DNA from: Loktanella sp. PT4BL
GTDB lineage: Bacteria > Pseudomonadota > Alphaproteobacteria > Rhodobacterales > Rhodobacteraceae
Direction of reading: 5' to 3'
DNA: 64,000 bases
Assembly (NCBI RefSeq): GCF_003201935.1
Contig: NZ_QJJL01000001.1
Coordinates: forward strand, 917,417 to 981,416
Shown: piece after piece, positions 7,813 through 17,230 of the stretch
Layout: the number at the start of each line of letters is the position of its first letter
Position numbering within the stretch: the stretch's first letter is position 1
Notes under the pieces: generated by a model
The model's input: the letters and a program-made list of their open reading frames with translations, nothing else
Told to the model about the DNA's origin: nothing
Databases searched by the model: none
Translations under genes and position numbers: made by a program

Positions 7813-7828
7813 GGGCAGCGGCCGACCT
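7813..7828. repeat. Left arm of a 16-bp perfect inverted repeat
   Basis: GGGCAGCGGCCGACCT here is exactly complementary to AGGTCGGCCGCTGCCC at 7924-7939, with 95 bases between the arms. The right arm also takes part in a local hairpin (AGCGGCC/GGCCGCT). It lies at the boundary where base composition changes. Confidence 0.7.
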
Positions 7829-7923
7829 GGAGGACGCTTGGGAACGGAATTTTGAGGTAAGTCATTTGCCACATATCCAACGCTGATGATGCGGGCGACG
7901 TTGCAAAAGCGGCCTCCGGGGGG

Positions 7924-7939
7924 AGGTCGGCCGCTGCCC
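7924..7939. repeat. Right arm of a 16-bp perfect inverted repeat
   Basis: AGGTCGGCCGCTGCCC is the exact complement of 7813-7828. It is followed at once by a second GC-rich hairpin (GCCCGGC-GC-GGCCGGGC). The arms could be a remnant of a small mobile element or a transcription-stop structure upstream of the nuclease-like gene. Confidence 0.7.
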
Positions 7940-8031
7940 GGCGCGGCCGGGCGGGGCTTAGCTAAAAATTGACAACCTTGGATTGTTTCAAGAGAGTATT
8001 GGAGTGGGTGTAGTCGAGCATTGGAGTCCTT

Positions 8032-9390
8032 ATGAACTTACCTGATTATCTGCAGCAAGGTGAAGTTGCGCGTTTATTTCCGGTTCTGGCGGACACATCA
8101 AAGGAAGGTCGGACAACTTCAATTTTCCTTTCCTGCCTTTCGGGTATTGATGAGCTTTCAAGCCAGATGCTGAAATCAGTCGGCGCTAAGGTTGGAAAAC
8201 GATCATCCCTAACTTGTTTCACAGAGGTAGTTTTCAAGGGAGAGAAGGATTCAAAGAGTGATCGACCAGATGGCTTAATTGTACTGAAAAACGGTAACAA
8301 AGAATGGCGGGCCTTGGTAGAAACTAAGGTTGGTACAGCAGAACTTCGAGCGGATCAGATCGAAAAGTACCGCAGTATTGCCAAAGCGCACGATATTGAT
8401 TGTGTCATTACAATTTCAAATCAGTTTACTTCTTTGCCAACTAACCACCCGATGCGCGAGGTGCAGATTAGTAAGTCGAAAATACCAGTCTATCACTGGT
8501 CTTGGATGTTCATTTTGACCGAAGCCGATCTATTGATAAACAATCGGTCAGTGGCTGATGAGGATCAGCTTTTGCTGTTGCGAGAATTGCGGCGTTTCCT
8601 GACGCATGAAAGTGCAGGTGTTCGTGGATTCACGCGTATGCCTGCGGAATGGCCTGAGCTGAATAGACTCGTATCCGCTGGTGGCAAGATAACACAAAGG
8701 TCAGAAGAAGCGCATGCAGTCGTTGGTGCTTGGCATCAGGAAACCAAAGACCTATCGCTTATTCTTTCGCGACAAACAGAAACCGCTGTGAGTGAACGCA
8801 TAAAGCGAGCGCATCAGAGCAATATGGTCTTGCGAGACAAAGAGGCGCTCGAGATCTTGCGAGATACTCAGTGTCTGAAGGCGATCTTCGATATTCCTAA
8901 TGCGGCAGCACCTTTGGAAATCTGTGCTGACATGAAAAGACGCACGATTGATATTGGCATGACCTTAAGCGCGCCCCGTGATCGGAAATCATCGAAAGCG
9001 CGCGCCAATTGGCTGCTTCGTCAGATTGGCACGGATCAGATAGATGATCTTCACGTACGAATGACATGGCCCGGGCGTAGCGAAGACACGCAGTTCACAG
9101 TTAAAGAATTGCGCGACGATGTAAGCATATGCGAAGCCGGAAAGGAAAACTTGCAGGTTCTTTCCTTCTTTATTTTCAACGCAAAGAGGTTAGGCGCCCG
9201 ATTTACCCAGCAAGCTAACTTCATCACTGATCTCGAAACAGTGGTTCCACAATTCTATCAAGATGTCGGCCAATCCTTGACCGAATGGCGACCTTCGGCG
9301 CCGAAGATTAAAGCTGATAGACAAGACGCATCGGATGTGTCGGTAGAGGCACTTGAAGAGCAATCAACAGAGGAGGCAGGGGAGTTATAG
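8032..9390 (+). CDS. Orphan protein with PD-(D/E)XK nuclease-like motif
   Basis: A 452-residue soluble protein, visibly AT-richer than its neighbours. In the N-terminal part, Glu65, RPDG with Asp80, and VETKVG with Glu97 and Lys99 form a PD-(D/E)XK-type catalytic pattern with correct strand context (LIVLKNG, EWRALVETK). The following KYRSIAKAHDIDCVITISN fits the next helix and strand of that fold. The rest (about residues 190-440) has no recognised domain and ends in an acidic tail. Base composition and isolation suggest horizontal acquisition. Roles in phage defence or stress response are known for similar orphan nucleases but are not shown here. No methylase, integrase or partner gene is adjacent. 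Confidence 0.75.
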   Translation: MNLPDYLQQGEVARLFPVLADTSKEGRTTSIFLSCLSGIDELSSQMLKSVGAKVGKRSSLTCFTEVVFKGEKDSKSDRPDGLIVLKNGNKEWRALVETKVGTAELRADQIEKYRSIAKAHDIDCVITISNQFTSLPTNHPMREVQISKSKIPVYHWSWMFILTEADLLINNRSVADEDQLLLLRELRRFLTHESAGVRGFTRMPAEWPELNRLVSAGGKITQRSEEAHAVVGAWHQETKDLSLILSRQTETAVSERIKRAHQSNMVLRDKEALEILRDTQCLKAIFDIPNAAAPLEICADMKRRTIDIGMTLSAPRDRKSSKARANWLLRQIGTDQIDDLHVRMTWPGRSEDTQFTVKELRDDVSICEAGKENLQVLSFFIFNAKRLGARFTQQANFITDLETVVPQFYQDVGQSLTEWRPSAPKIKADRQDASDVSVEALEEQSTEEAGEL

Positions 9391-9391
9391 G

Positions 9392-10786
9392 CTATTCGCC
9401 TAGAGCCCCCCACAAATCATACTCCCCCGCTTCCTCAACCGCGACCTTGACCACATCCCCCACGGCCAACCCCTCGGCCCCTTCATCAATAAACAGGTTC
9501 CCGTCGATCTCCGGCGCATCCGCCCATGTCCGGCACGTCGCGATCCCGTCTTCGTCGATGTCGTCGACGATCACTTCGAGCGTGCGGCCGACTTTGGCTT
9601 CCAGTTTCGACGCAGAGATCGCCTGCGCCTTTTCCATGAACCTGTCCCAGCGGTCTTGTTTGACGTCCGCTGCCACGTGGTCGGGCAGGGCGTTGGAGCG
9701 CGCACCTGCCACGTTTTCGTATTGGAAGCAGCCGACACGGTCCAACTGCGCCTCATCCAGCCAGTCCAGCAGGTGCTGGAATTCTGCCTCGGTCTCACCC
9801 GGATAGCCCACGATAAAGGTCGAGCGCAGGGTGATATCGGGGCAAATGCTGCGCCATGCGGCGATCTCGTCCAGCGTTTTGGCCCCCGCCGCGGGCCGTG
9901 CCATGCGCCGCAGCACGTCAGGGTGGCTGTGCTGGAACGGGATATCCAGATAAGGCAGCACGCCGTTGGACGGGTCGGCCATAATGGGGATCAGGTCGCG
10001 CACATGGGGGTAGGGGTAGACGTAGTGCGGGCGCACCCATGCCCCGAGTTGCCCCAATTCGCGGGTCAGGTCGGTGATATGGCTGCGCACTTCGCCGGTT
10101 TTCCACGGGTTCAGATCGTATTTGCGGTCCAGCCCGTAGGCGGATGTATCCTGTGAGATGACCAGCAGTTCTTTGACGCCCGCCTCGACCAGCTTTTCCG
10201 CCTCGCGCAGCACCGCGTGGGCCGGGCGCGATGCCAGCCGCCCGCGCATATCGGGGATGATGCAGAATTTGCACTTGTGGTTACAGCCTTCGGATATCTT
10301 CAGATAGCTGTAGTGGCGGGGGGTCAGGCTGACGCCGCTTGCAGGCAGCAGGTCGATAAACGGATCGGGCGCGGGCGGCACCACGCCATGCACCGCGTCG
10401 AGCACCTGTTCGTATTGATGCGGGCCTGTGACCGCCAGAATTTGCGGGTGGTGTTCGCGGATGTAATCGGGTTCGGCCCCCAGACAGCCGGTAACGATGA
10501 CCTTGCCGTTTTCCTTGAGCGCCTCGCCGATTGCATCAAGGCTTTCGGCCTTGGCGCTGTCGAGGAACCCGCAGGTGTTGACGATCACGGCCTCGGCCCC
10601 CGCATAATCGGGGCTGATGGCGTAACCTTCCGCGCGCAGGCGGGTGAGGATGCGTTCGCTATCGACCAAGGCTTTGGGACAGCCAAGGCTGACCATGCCG
10701 ATCGTCGGCTGGCCCGCACGGGGGGTGTCGGTGAGGCGCGCCTTGGGGGCGAGGTCAGGGCGGAGGTTTGGCGGGTTCTGTGTCAT
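9392..10786 (-). CDS. rimO: Ribosomal protein S12 methylthiotransferase RimO
   Basis: A 464-residue radical-SAM methylthiotransferase that adds a methylthio group to an Asp of ribosomal protein S12. The N-terminal UPF0004 domain has three cysteines (SLGCPK, NTCGF, TGCLG) binding the auxiliary cluster. [10 protein letters not shown] is the radical-SAM CxxxCxxC. The C-terminal TRAM domain ends the protein. [13 protein letters not shown] after the SAM motif is typical of RimO rather than MiaB. The start at 10786 is chosen to match the family; upstream codons give an unlikely extension. Its stop lies 1 base from the stop of the convergent nuclease-like gene. Confidence 0.95.
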   Translation of the reverse strand: MTQNPPNLRPDLAPKARLTDTPRAGQPTIGMVSLGCPKALVDSERILTRLRAEGYAISPDYAGAEAVIVNTCGFLDSAKAESLDAIGEALKENGKVIVTGCLGAEPDYIREHHPQILAVTGPHQYEQVLDAVHGVVPPAPDPFIDLLPASGVSLTPRHYSYLKISEGCNHKCKFCIIPDMRGRLASRPAHAVLREAEKLVEAGVKELLVISQDTSAYGLDRKYDLNPWKTGEVRSHITDLTRELGQLGAWVRPHYVYPYPHVRDLIPIMADPSNGVLPYLDIPFQHSHPDVLRRMARPAAGAKTLDEIAAWRSICPDITLRSTFIVGYPGETEAEFQHLLDWLDEAQLDRVGCFQYENVAGARSNALPDHVAADVKQDRWDRFMEKAQAISASKLEAKVGRTLEVIVDDIDEDGIATCRTWADAPEIDGNLFIDEGAEGLAVGDVVKVAVEEAGEYDLWGALGE

Positions 10787-10941
10787 GGACCGCATATAGC
10801 GCGGGGCGGAGGTGTTGGGAATGGGCGTATTGGGGTACTGCTTTGCCCGGCGATAGATCAGGGTGCAGTGCGTTGTTCTGGTGCGGTGCGGCAAGGCTGC
10901 CATGACCGCCGCTTGTGCCGGACACGCGTGCTGACGCCGGA

Positions 10942-11925
10942 TCAGTTCAGAAAGCGCCGGATCACAGAGAGCGTCGCCTGCGGTTGATCCCAGACCACGT
11001 CATGTCCGGCATCCGGTATGATGGCAAGACCGGCATCCGCAAACCGCGCTGCAAATTGGCTTTGCAGTGGACCAAGCCAGCTGTTGCAGGACCCTGTGAC
11101 AAGCAGGACCGGGCCGGTAAACGCCCGCACCTGCGCCCCCAGCCGATCAACAGTTGCATCAGGCGCCCCGCGCCAGACGTTGCTTGTCAGCGCGCCGAAG
11201 CGCCAGTTGGGTGCCGTGTAGCCGCTGCCACAGTGGTACGGATTATCGGGGTGGTTGGCAAAGACGCCGACCATGTGGCCGATCAGAAAATCATCCTGCG
11301 CCGCGCTGTCCGGACCTGTGATATGCTGTGTGCGAAATCCGGCAATCACAGCCTGCCACCAGTATGTTGGGCCTGACATATAGGTGCTGCCGGTGGCCGC
11401 CCATGCCGTGCGACCTTTTGCATCCAGATATCCGGGTTCGATGAGAATTGCGCTTTGTACGTCGTCGGGGTTCTGGCCGATAAATGCGGCTGCCAGCATG
11501 GCCCCCCAGGAATGGCCGATCAGGATGGGCGGCTGTTCTGGTGAAACGATGTCAATGACAGCTTTGAGTTCTTTCAGATGGCCATCCAGCGTCAGAAGGT
11601 CTTGGGGCACACGTTCTGATAACCCTGCTCCTCTCTGATCGTAGAAGACGAGTTGGAAGCGGTCGGACAAAGCCTCGAGTGCCTGCAACGAGCGGAAGTC
11701 GCCCCCCGGGCCACCGTGCAGAACGATGATGGTCGGGGCATTTGCAGGGCCGTTCACGATCCGCATGTGCAACCTGATCCCGTTGATGTTCATGGCAGGC
11801 AAGGACGGATCATCGGTCACCAGTTGCGCGACCGTGTCATCGCCCTGCGAGCCTATAAACAGCCCTGCGATACCGGCTATCAGGCAAAGGACGACAGCGG
11901 CGATCCACTTAAGAGCGCGTTTCAT
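10942..11925 (-). CDS. Membrane-anchored alpha/beta hydrolase (proline-iminopeptidase-like)
   Basis: A 327-residue protein with an N-terminal membrane anchor (residues 1-28) and an alpha/beta-hydrolase domain. HGGPGG near residue 79 is the oxyanion-hole loop typical of prolyl-aminopeptidase relatives, YDQRGAGLS follows, GHSWGA near residue 146 contains the nucleophilic Ser, and PDAGHD near the end gives the catalytic His. The domain should face the periplasm. The ATG overlaps the stop of the serine hydrolase gene by 4 bases, so the two are translationally coupled. The substrate is unknown. Confidence 0.85.
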   Translation of the reverse strand: MKRALKWIAAVVLCLIAGIAGLFIGSQGDDTVAQLVTDDPSLPAMNINGIRLHMRIVNGPANAPTIIVLHGGPGGDFRSLQALEALSDRFQLVFYDQRGAGLSERVPQDLLTLDGHLKELKAVIDIVSPEQPPILIGHSWGAMLAAAFIGQNPDDVQSAILIEPGYLDAKGRTAWAATGSTYMSGPTYWWQAVIAGFRTQHITGPDSAAQDDFLIGHMVGVFANHPDNPYHCGSGYTAPNWRFGALTSNVWRGAPDATVDRLGAQVRAFTGPVLLVTGSCNSWLGPLQSQFAARFADAGLAIIPDAGHDVVWDQPQATLSVIRRFLN

Positions 11926-12956
11926 TTCAATGCCTTGTGATTGGCCACCAGCCGGAGAACCTGCAGCATGAAACCGATCGGGCGTTGCGGCGCGTCGGTC
12001 TGATTGAAGGACCCGATCAGATAGATATCCTGCTCTGGCGCATAATAGGCGAAGGACCCGCTTGCGCCGGAATGGCCGATCAGTTCCGGTGTGGCGCGAA
12101 AGAGCGTCATCCAGCGGGGCAGCTTGATCCGCATCAGCCCATATCCATACTGGACAGGCAAGAAGAGCCGGTTCCATTGTCGCGCCTGCGTCGCGTTCTC
12201 TGGCTTGAAAAGCCGGTTTTGCATGTAGGCGCGCAGGAACAAGAGCATCTCGTCAAGGGTCGAGATAATACCACCGTCCGGCGCCATACTGGCCAGTATT
12301 CGGGGAATGGTCAGAAGTGTATTGTGGTGGTGGAGAGGGAGCCCAACGTCGGACCCTTGCAGGACCTTGGTATCTGTGAGACCGGTTGGCTGGCAGATGC
12401 GGGCTTGCAGCGCCTGATCAAAACTCTGCCCCGTAACCTTTTCGATCACTGCTCCGAGAAGTTGGTAGTTTGTATCGGAATAGAAAGACTTACCGCTGTC
12501 CGGCGCGGCCTGCGGCGGCAGCGCCCTCGTCATTTGCAGGACATCATCCAGGTCGTAGTGGCGATCCTTGCCTTGTTTGAGATCCGCTGCCAGATCGCTT
12601 TCATAGTAATCAGCAAGGCCCGAGGTCTGGTGCAGCAAATGCCGGACGGTCAGTTCTGCGCTGTAATCGACACCTTCGACGATATGCAGACCTGACAGAT
12701 CAACATCGGGCAGGATGCTTTGCACGGTCTGATCGAGACGGATCAGGCCTGCGTCAGCAAGTTGCAGGATCAGTGTGGCGGTGAACATCTTGGAGATGCT
12801 GGCGATGGCAAAGCGGGTATCCGTTGCAGTGGTGCCGGCGCTGCCTTTGAAATCGACGCGCTTGTCGCCGGATAGAACCCGCAGCATGACATTGTGCGAA
12901 TAGGGCTTTGCGCTTTCGGCATTGATCAGGGCTTGTAGGTCTTGGGAAAGCGTCAT
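11922..12956 (-). CDS. Beta-lactamase-family serine hydrolase
   Basis: A 344-residue class C beta-lactamase/penicillin-binding-protein-like hydrolase. SISK near residue 53 is the SxxK nucleophile and base motif, YSDTN near residue 160 is the YxN motif, and HSGASG near residue 294 replaces the KTG box as in esterase-like members. No signal peptide is seen, which points to a cytosolic esterase or peptidase rather than a resistance enzyme. It belongs to a four-gene minus-strand run with the SDR, membrane and alpha/beta-hydrolase genes, and overlaps the last by 4 bases. Confidence 0.85.
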   Translation of the reverse strand: MTLSQDLQALINAESAKPYSHNVMLRVLSGDKRVDFKGSAGTTATDTRFAIASISKMFTATLILQLADAGLIRLDQTVQSILPDVDLSGLHIVEGVDYSAELTVRHLLHQTSGLADYYESDLAADLKQGKDRHYDLDDVLQMTRALPPQAAPDSGKSFYSDTNYQLLGAVIEKVTGQSFDQALQARICQPTGLTDTKVLQGSDVGLPLHHHNTLLTIPRILASMAPDGGIISTLDEMLLFLRAYMQNRLFKPENATQARQWNRLFLPVQYGYGLMRIKLPRWMTLFRATPELIGHSGASGSFAYYAPEQDIYLIGSFNQTDAPQRPIGFMLQVLRLVANHKALK

Positions 12957-12982
12957 CGGTCAAGTCCTCGGGTCGTAGAAGA

Positions 12983-13666
12983 TTATGCAAGCGTCGTTGC
13001 AGAAGGCGTTTGGCGCTCAAACACGAGTGTGAGGCCAACCGCGATGAACCATGCGATTGCGCCAAGCCCGAATACCGCGCCCGCAATGTCGCCCAGTGGT
13101 GGCAGGATCGTCAGGAGCCCGCCAAGTCCGGTCAGAATGCCAAGACCAACGACAGTTTTCCCAAAGCTGTGGTGAAGCAATCCGGCGAGGCTCACACAGA
13201 AGATCCAGACGCCGCCCGCGATTTCATTCCCGCCGCCTAGGCCGAGTTCAACCGCATGCAGGGTTTCCCAGAGTTGCACAGCCGCCGCAGTGTCGCCTTG
13301 GGCCAGCAGTGCGACCGCACGTTCGGTGGCGACATTTGCGATCATTCCGGCCCCCAGAACGAGGGTTGTCCAGACCAGTCCAAAGGCCAGTGTGATTGTG
13401 CTCCATTCCGGAGAGACCGTCTTGAAACGCCGCGCCAAAGCAACGACCAGAAGCGCGAGTGCCAGCGCGTTGATGACGTAGATCACCGTGTTCCACACGA
13501 TCAAGACGGTTTGATTTTCCGCGCTGAAGCGGACGACGGCCTCTGCGTTAATGTCGTTTGTGCCGTAGCCCAGTTCGGCCAGCAAAGTGACAAGCAGGAC
13601 AAAGCCGAAGATATAGGTGGCTGCACAAGTCAGGGCAGCGATGCCGCCGGTGCGTTGCATGTTCAT
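12983..13666 (-). CDS. Six-helix membrane protein, DUF4386-like
   Basis: A 227-residue integral membrane protein with six predicted helices, no enzyme motif, and short loops. The general layout recalls DUF4386 proteins, but the match is by impression only. The start at 13666 has a GGAAG upstream and overlaps the stop of the SDR gene by 4 bases (ATGA), showing coupling. Another DUF4386-type gene lies at 18316-18978, also beside a dehydrogenase-like gene, which hints at a recurrent pairing of this membrane protein with NAD(P)-binding enzymes. Confidence 0.75.
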   Translation of the reverse strand: MNMQRTGGIAALTCAATYIFGFVLLVTLLAELGYGTNDINAEAVVRFSAENQTVLIVWNTVIYVINALALALLVVALARRFKTVSPEWSTITLAFGLVWTTLVLGAGMIANVATERAVALLAQGDTAAAVQLWETLHAVELGLGGGNEIAGGVWIFCVSLAGLLHHSFGKTVVGLGILTGLGGLLTILPPLGDIAGAVFGLGAIAWFIAVGLTLVFERQTPSATTLA

Positions 13667-14556
13667 GATTTCTTCCTTTCGGTTGGTCGCCGCAATGGGC
13701 TGACCGTCTTGATGGGGGTAAGCGTGTTTTGAAAGTGCTCTTTGAGGTGGTGGGTGCCGTGTGGTGTGCCGACCATATCGAGAGCCAATGCGCTCAGAAA
13801 GAAGCGCGCGGGCCCGTTGATCCGGCGCGGCGTCATCCACGGCAACAGGCAGAGTGCCAGCCGTCGGAGCACATCTGGCAAGAAGGTGATCCGGCTTGGT
13901 TTTTGCAGACAGGCAAAGGCCAGTTCGGCCAGTTCCTTTTGGGTGAATACGTCAGGGCCACCGACATCAATCCAATCCAGCCCTGCCGCGACGGCGTCTG
14001 CGGTCGCGACCGCGAGATCGGCGCCGTGGATCGGGTTGATCCGCTTTTCGCCGGTCCCGAACAGCCAGACCCGGCCGGATTGCGCCATCGCCAGAAAGTC
14101 GCCCATGTCCGAGAAATAGCCTGTCGGTGCGACAATTGTGGCAGCGACCGTGCTTTGCTGCAGTTCGGCAACGAAGGCGGATTTTGCGGCCACCATCGGG
14201 ACGTGTCCCAGATCGGCCGCACGCAGGACGTGGATGTAGGCAAACCGGCTTGCCCCTGCATTCTCGGCTTCACGTAGAAGATTGAGGTTCGCCTGAAAGT
14301 CCACGTCCCAATAGCCAAGCCCGTCTGTCTGCCGCGTGATGCCTAGGCATGACACCACCAGTTCGGCACCGGCCATTGCACCTTTAAGACTGGCAGGGTC
14401 GGTTGCCTGCGCCTCGACCAGTTGGTCGGCTGCGATCGGTGCGGCAGTGGTTGCTTTGCGGACAAGGGCGATAACGTACCATCCGCGGCGTTGGTATTCT
14501 GCGCAGAGATAGCGGCCAAGATAGCCCGTTGCCCCCGCAATAAAGACGCGTTTCAT
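13663..14556 (-). CDS. NAD(P)-binding SDR (atypical, NmrA/epimerase-like)
   Basis: A 297-residue Rossmann-fold protein. GATGYLGRYL near residue 8 is the nucleotide-binding GxxGxxG motif. There is no clear YxxxK catalytic pair, so it falls with atypical SDRs such as NmrA-like or complex-I-associated relatives rather than classical dehydrogenases. The first gene of a four-gene operon (SDR, membrane protein, serine hydrolase, alpha/beta-hydrolase). The C-terminus is basic (RRPTERKKS). A perfect 13-bp hairpin lies 72-102 bases upstream of the ATG. Confidence 0.82.
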   Translation of the reverse strand: MKRVFIAGATGYLGRYLCAEYQRRGWYVIALVRKATTAAPIAADQLVEAQATDPASLKGAMAGAELVVSCLGITRQTDGLGYWDVDFQANLNLLREAENAGASRFAYIHVLRAADLGHVPMVAAKSAFVAELQQSTVAATIVAPTGYFSDMGDFLAMAQSGRVWLFGTGEKRINPIHGADLAVATADAVAAGLDWIDVGGPDVFTQKELAELAFACLQKPSRITFLPDVLRRLALCLLPWMTPRRINGPARFFLSALALDMVGTPHGTHHLKEHFQNTLTPIKTVSPLRRPTERKKS

Positions 14557-14627
14557 GGCGTGTTCCTTTCGTTTATCCGGCGCGTGGGCTGGGGCGGAAC
14601 AGACTTTTCAGGAAAGACCGTATTCCA

Positions 14628-14658
14628 GGGATCAGCCGCGTTCTGCGCGGCTGATCCC
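14628..14658. terminator. Perfect 13-bp inverted repeat between two minus-strand genes
   Basis: GGGATCAGCCGCG and its exact complement flank a TTCTG loop. It sits 120 bases past the glycine-zipper lipoprotein stop and 72 bases before the SDR ATG. It could end the lipoprotein transcript or act in the leader of the SDR operon. No T-run follows, so a terminator role is not certain. Confidence 0.55.
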
Positions 14659-14777
14659 CGAGGCCAACGTCCTGAAAAAGACGTTCCGGGATGTCGTGCC
14701 GCCCACACCGCACTTGATAGCCCGTCCCCAAGAGCGGGTCGGTGCGATGACGGGAATTTCCAGCCAACGTCCCGGCC

Positions 14778-15140
14778 TCAACCGACGACGCGGTGGCCGC
14801 GTCCGCGCAGGCATTCCACCACGATGGATTCGCGCCTTTCGCTGACGTCCACGGCACTTGCGATGCCGCCGGCCAGCGCGCCTGCAATGGCGCCGCCCAT
14901 GGCATCGCCACTGTCGGCTTCACCAAGTGCGGCACCGGCACCGGCACCAAGGACAGTCGCCGCCATCGTTTCCTGATCGAACTGTTTTTGGTTGCGCGCG
15001 AGGGCCTGACAGGCCTCAAGATCGGCCTGATAGGCCGGTGTCGGTGTGCCATCCAGAATGGGTGTGTAATTGGCACCGCTGTCGGCGCAGGCTGCGACCA
15101 AACCAAAACCGGCAAGGGCGATAAAGAATGTGTGTTTCAT
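14778..15140 (-). CDS. Glycine-zipper lipoprotein
   Basis: A 120-residue lipoprotein. Lipobox LVAAC ends at Cys18. After a short polar stretch comes a Gly/Ala-rich region with repeated GxxxG spacing (GAGAGAALGEADSGDAMGGA and GALAGGIASA, residues 65-95), typical of glycine-zipper outer-membrane or peptidoglycan-associated lipoproteins. A C-terminal Cys lies in VECLRGRGH. Function is unknown. It stands alone, with a strong hairpin downstream. Confidence 0.8.
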   Translation of the reverse strand: MKHTFFIALAGFGLVAACADSGANYTPILDGTPTPAYQADLEACQALARNQKQFDQETMAATVLGAGAGAALGEADSGDAMGGAIAGALAGGIASAVDVSERRESIVVECLRGRGHRVVG

Positions 15141-15245
15141 TGTGTGTACTTTCTCTTTTGTGTTTCGAGAAAGCAGATAGCCGGTCGCCGCCTGTCATGG
15201 CATGACCGCAGGCATCAATGAATTGACACTTGGTAACAGACCCGA

Positions 15246-16277
15246 TCAAGCCGCCTGATTGAAGTAGGCAGTTGGGCTCAGGCCCGTCCAGCGCTTGAAG
15301 GCACGGACAAATGATGAGGCTTCGGAGAACCCCAGCAGATAAGCCGTTTCGTTGACGGTCACTTTCTGCGCGTCGAGATACTCTATCGCCATGCGCCTGC
15401 GCAGGTCATCATGGATTTCGGCGAAAGTGATCCCTTCATCCTTGAGCCTGCGATAAAGTGTCTGGCGGCTCATGCCGGTATCTTTTGCGACCCTGTCCAT
15501 CGAGATTGTACCTTCATGCAGTTTGGGCAGGATCTGTGTTTCAATCTGTGCGCGGATGGATGTGTCGGCCTGCAGTTCCTTGAGCATGGCGTCGGCATGG
15601 CGCGTAAAGACACCAAAGGCGTATGCGTTTCCCGGTTCGAACAGTGTTTCGGGGCTGTCCCAGACGGGATCAATCCGGAGTGCATTGCGGTTGGCATGAA
15701 ACTGCACCGGAACGCGGAAGAGCTCTGGATATTGGTCGACATGCGGGGGCGGGGGATAGGTGACCTCCAACCCGATTTCGAATGTCGCGTCAGGGAAGGA
15801 CCGACGGAATTCGCTGATAAAGCGCGCAAACGATGCTTCGATGCCCAGATACTGGTCCGGCGGGACAATCAGATGGTCAACAATCCAGAGCCCGTCTTGT
15901 GTGTGCTGAAGTTCGAAGCGGGGTGCACCGGCAGGCAGGTTCACGTCGGCCATCAAGTGCAAATAGCGGTTCAACCGGTCAATGGAATGCGCAAGCGACG
16001 CCGAGGAGTGGACGATCTGCCCGACAACCGACATGGTCTCAAGTCGCGATTCCAACGTGTGCCTCAGCAGCAAAGCCGTATCGCCGGTTTGCTGTATCGC
16101 GGTACCGATCAGCGCCTGATAGGCTCCAACAGGAATACGATTGTCCTGATCCGACAGATCGTCCTCGGTCAATCCGCTTTCTGCAAGCAGCGTGGTCCGG
16201 TTTGCGCCTTTGTCGCATGCGTACTCTGCGAAGGCTGCGGCAAAACCCGCTGCCATAGTCTGTTCTGCCACAATCAT
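15246..16277 (-). CDS. AraC-family transcriptional regulator with arabinose-binding-like N-domain
   Basis: A 343-residue regulator. Residues 1-200 match the all-helical-plus-beta N-domain seen in OruR/ArgR-like AraC proteins. The C-terminus has two helix-turn-helix motifs, TGMSRQTLYRRLKDEG and VNETAYLLGFSEASSFVRAF, followed by KRWTGLSPTAY, the standard end of the family. ATG at 16277 is chosen. A TTG at 16331 would add 18 residues without family support. The target genes are not clear; nearest neighbours are the WYL regulator and the lipoprotein. Confidence 0.88.
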   Translation of the reverse strand: MIVAEQTMAAGFAAAFAEYACDKGANRTTLLAESGLTEDDLSDQDNRIPVGAYQALIGTAIQQTGDTALLLRHTLESRLETMSVVGQIVHSSASLAHSIDRLNRYLHLMADVNLPAGAPRFELQHTQDGLWIVDHLIVPPDQYLGIEASFARFISEFRRSFPDATFEIGLEVTYPPPPHVDQYPELFRVPVQFHANRNALRIDPVWDSPETLFEPGNAYAFGVFTRHADAMLKELQADTSIRAQIETQILPKLHEGTISMDRVAKDTGMSRQTLYRRLKDEGITFAEIHDDLRRRMAIEYLDAQKVTVNETAYLLGFSEASSFVRAFKRWTGLSPTAYFNQAA

Positions 16278-16430
16278 CACCTCACGCGTGTTTCGCGGCA
16301 CACAATATGTCTGGTTTGAGGTTTCAATCAACCGACACGGTTTGGCGGCAAGGATTCCAGCCCGAAACGATGGCCTTTCAGCGTTGCGGTACCGCGATTG
16401 AGGCAGACAAGCGCAGTGCCGTACCGTTGT

Positions 16431-17144
16431 CTATGCATAGCGCACAGGCTCTACGCCATCATCAAACGTGACGTGTCTGGACCGGAACGGTGCGCCTTCG
16501 ACGGCGACCGGTTGAGAGATGCGGTCCATCCTGAAGTGCCGGAAATCCTGGCGCAAAGGATCCCACGCGACCAGATACCAAAGAGGTGGCAGGATAAGCA
16601 TGGCTTGTGGCTCAACCTGCCGCTCGGTTTTGACCCCTTTTGCATCCGAATATTGGAACCGAAGGCATTGTCGGCAAAGAAAAGCCTGTTCAAACGCGGG
16701 CAAGAGATCAGGGACCATCTCTTGCACCCCTGAAGTATCAACCGCAGCGGCGAGTGGCCCAACATAGAGACACTCGAGTAACCTGCGCAGATCGCGCAGC
16801 TTGTCAGGTGGCAGCGCCTTTTCGATCTTGGCAAGCCCCGCATCGGCCAGACTGGAGAAAGGCAGCATTGCCGCAGCGCGCATGCTTGCCACGCTGATGA
16901 TCAATGCGAAAACCTCGGGAACCGACAGTTGGGCTCTCGTCTGCACTGAACTCGGGTCCAGATACAATCCACCCCCGCGTCCCTGTTCTGCGTGAATGAC
17001 ATAACCCTCGTCCCGCAGGGCCGAGAGGTCGCGGATGATTGTGCTGCGCGATGCACCGACCTCAACGCACAAGGCCTCAATGCTGCTCGTGGCGCTTCGG
17101 CGCAGGCTGCGGACAATGGCATCTTGTCGGATACGGCTCTTCAT
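16431..17144 (-). CDS. WYL-domain transcriptional regulator (YafY/DeoR-like)
   Basis: A 237-residue regulator. Residues 1-55 form a winged helix (SIEALCVEVGASRSTIIRDL) followed by GYVIHAEQGRGGGLYL, the wing. The C-terminal half is a WYL domain, with LPPLWYLVAWDP near residue 190 and RHFRMDRI just after, the segment thought to bind ligands or nucleic acid. It is divergent from the epoxide-hydrolase-like gene, with 86 bases between the starts, and is the likely regulator of that gene. Confidence 0.87.
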   Translation of the reverse strand: MKSRIRQDAIVRSLRRSATSSIEALCVEVGASRSTIIRDLSALRDEGYVIHAEQGRGGGLYLDPSSVQTRAQLSVPEVFALIISVASMRAAAMLPFSSLADAGLAKIEKALPPDKLRDLRRLLECLYVGPLAAAVDTSGVQEMVPDLLPAFEQAFLCRQCLRFQYSDAKGVKTERQVEPQAMLILPPLWYLVAWDPLRQDFRHFRMDRISQPVAVEGAPFRSRHVTFDDGVEPVRYA

Positions 17145-17230
17145 TATGATCGTTTACCACACAAAGGTGTCAATTTCTGGAATGTTTTCGAAGTAGCCGT
17201 TTCTCGGTTCATCAATCAGGAGAAGCGACC

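Larger units (their letters stand above)
7774..8031. other. GC-rich intergenic region with inverted repeat arms
   Basis: This gap holds the inverted repeat arms described separately and a local hairpin-rich patch (7917-7955). It then shifts abruptly to AT-richer DNA from about 7965, just before the orphan nuclease-like gene. A TTGACA (7969-7974) could be a -35 element for that gene, but no good -10 is seen at 16-18 bases. Confidence 0.4.
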
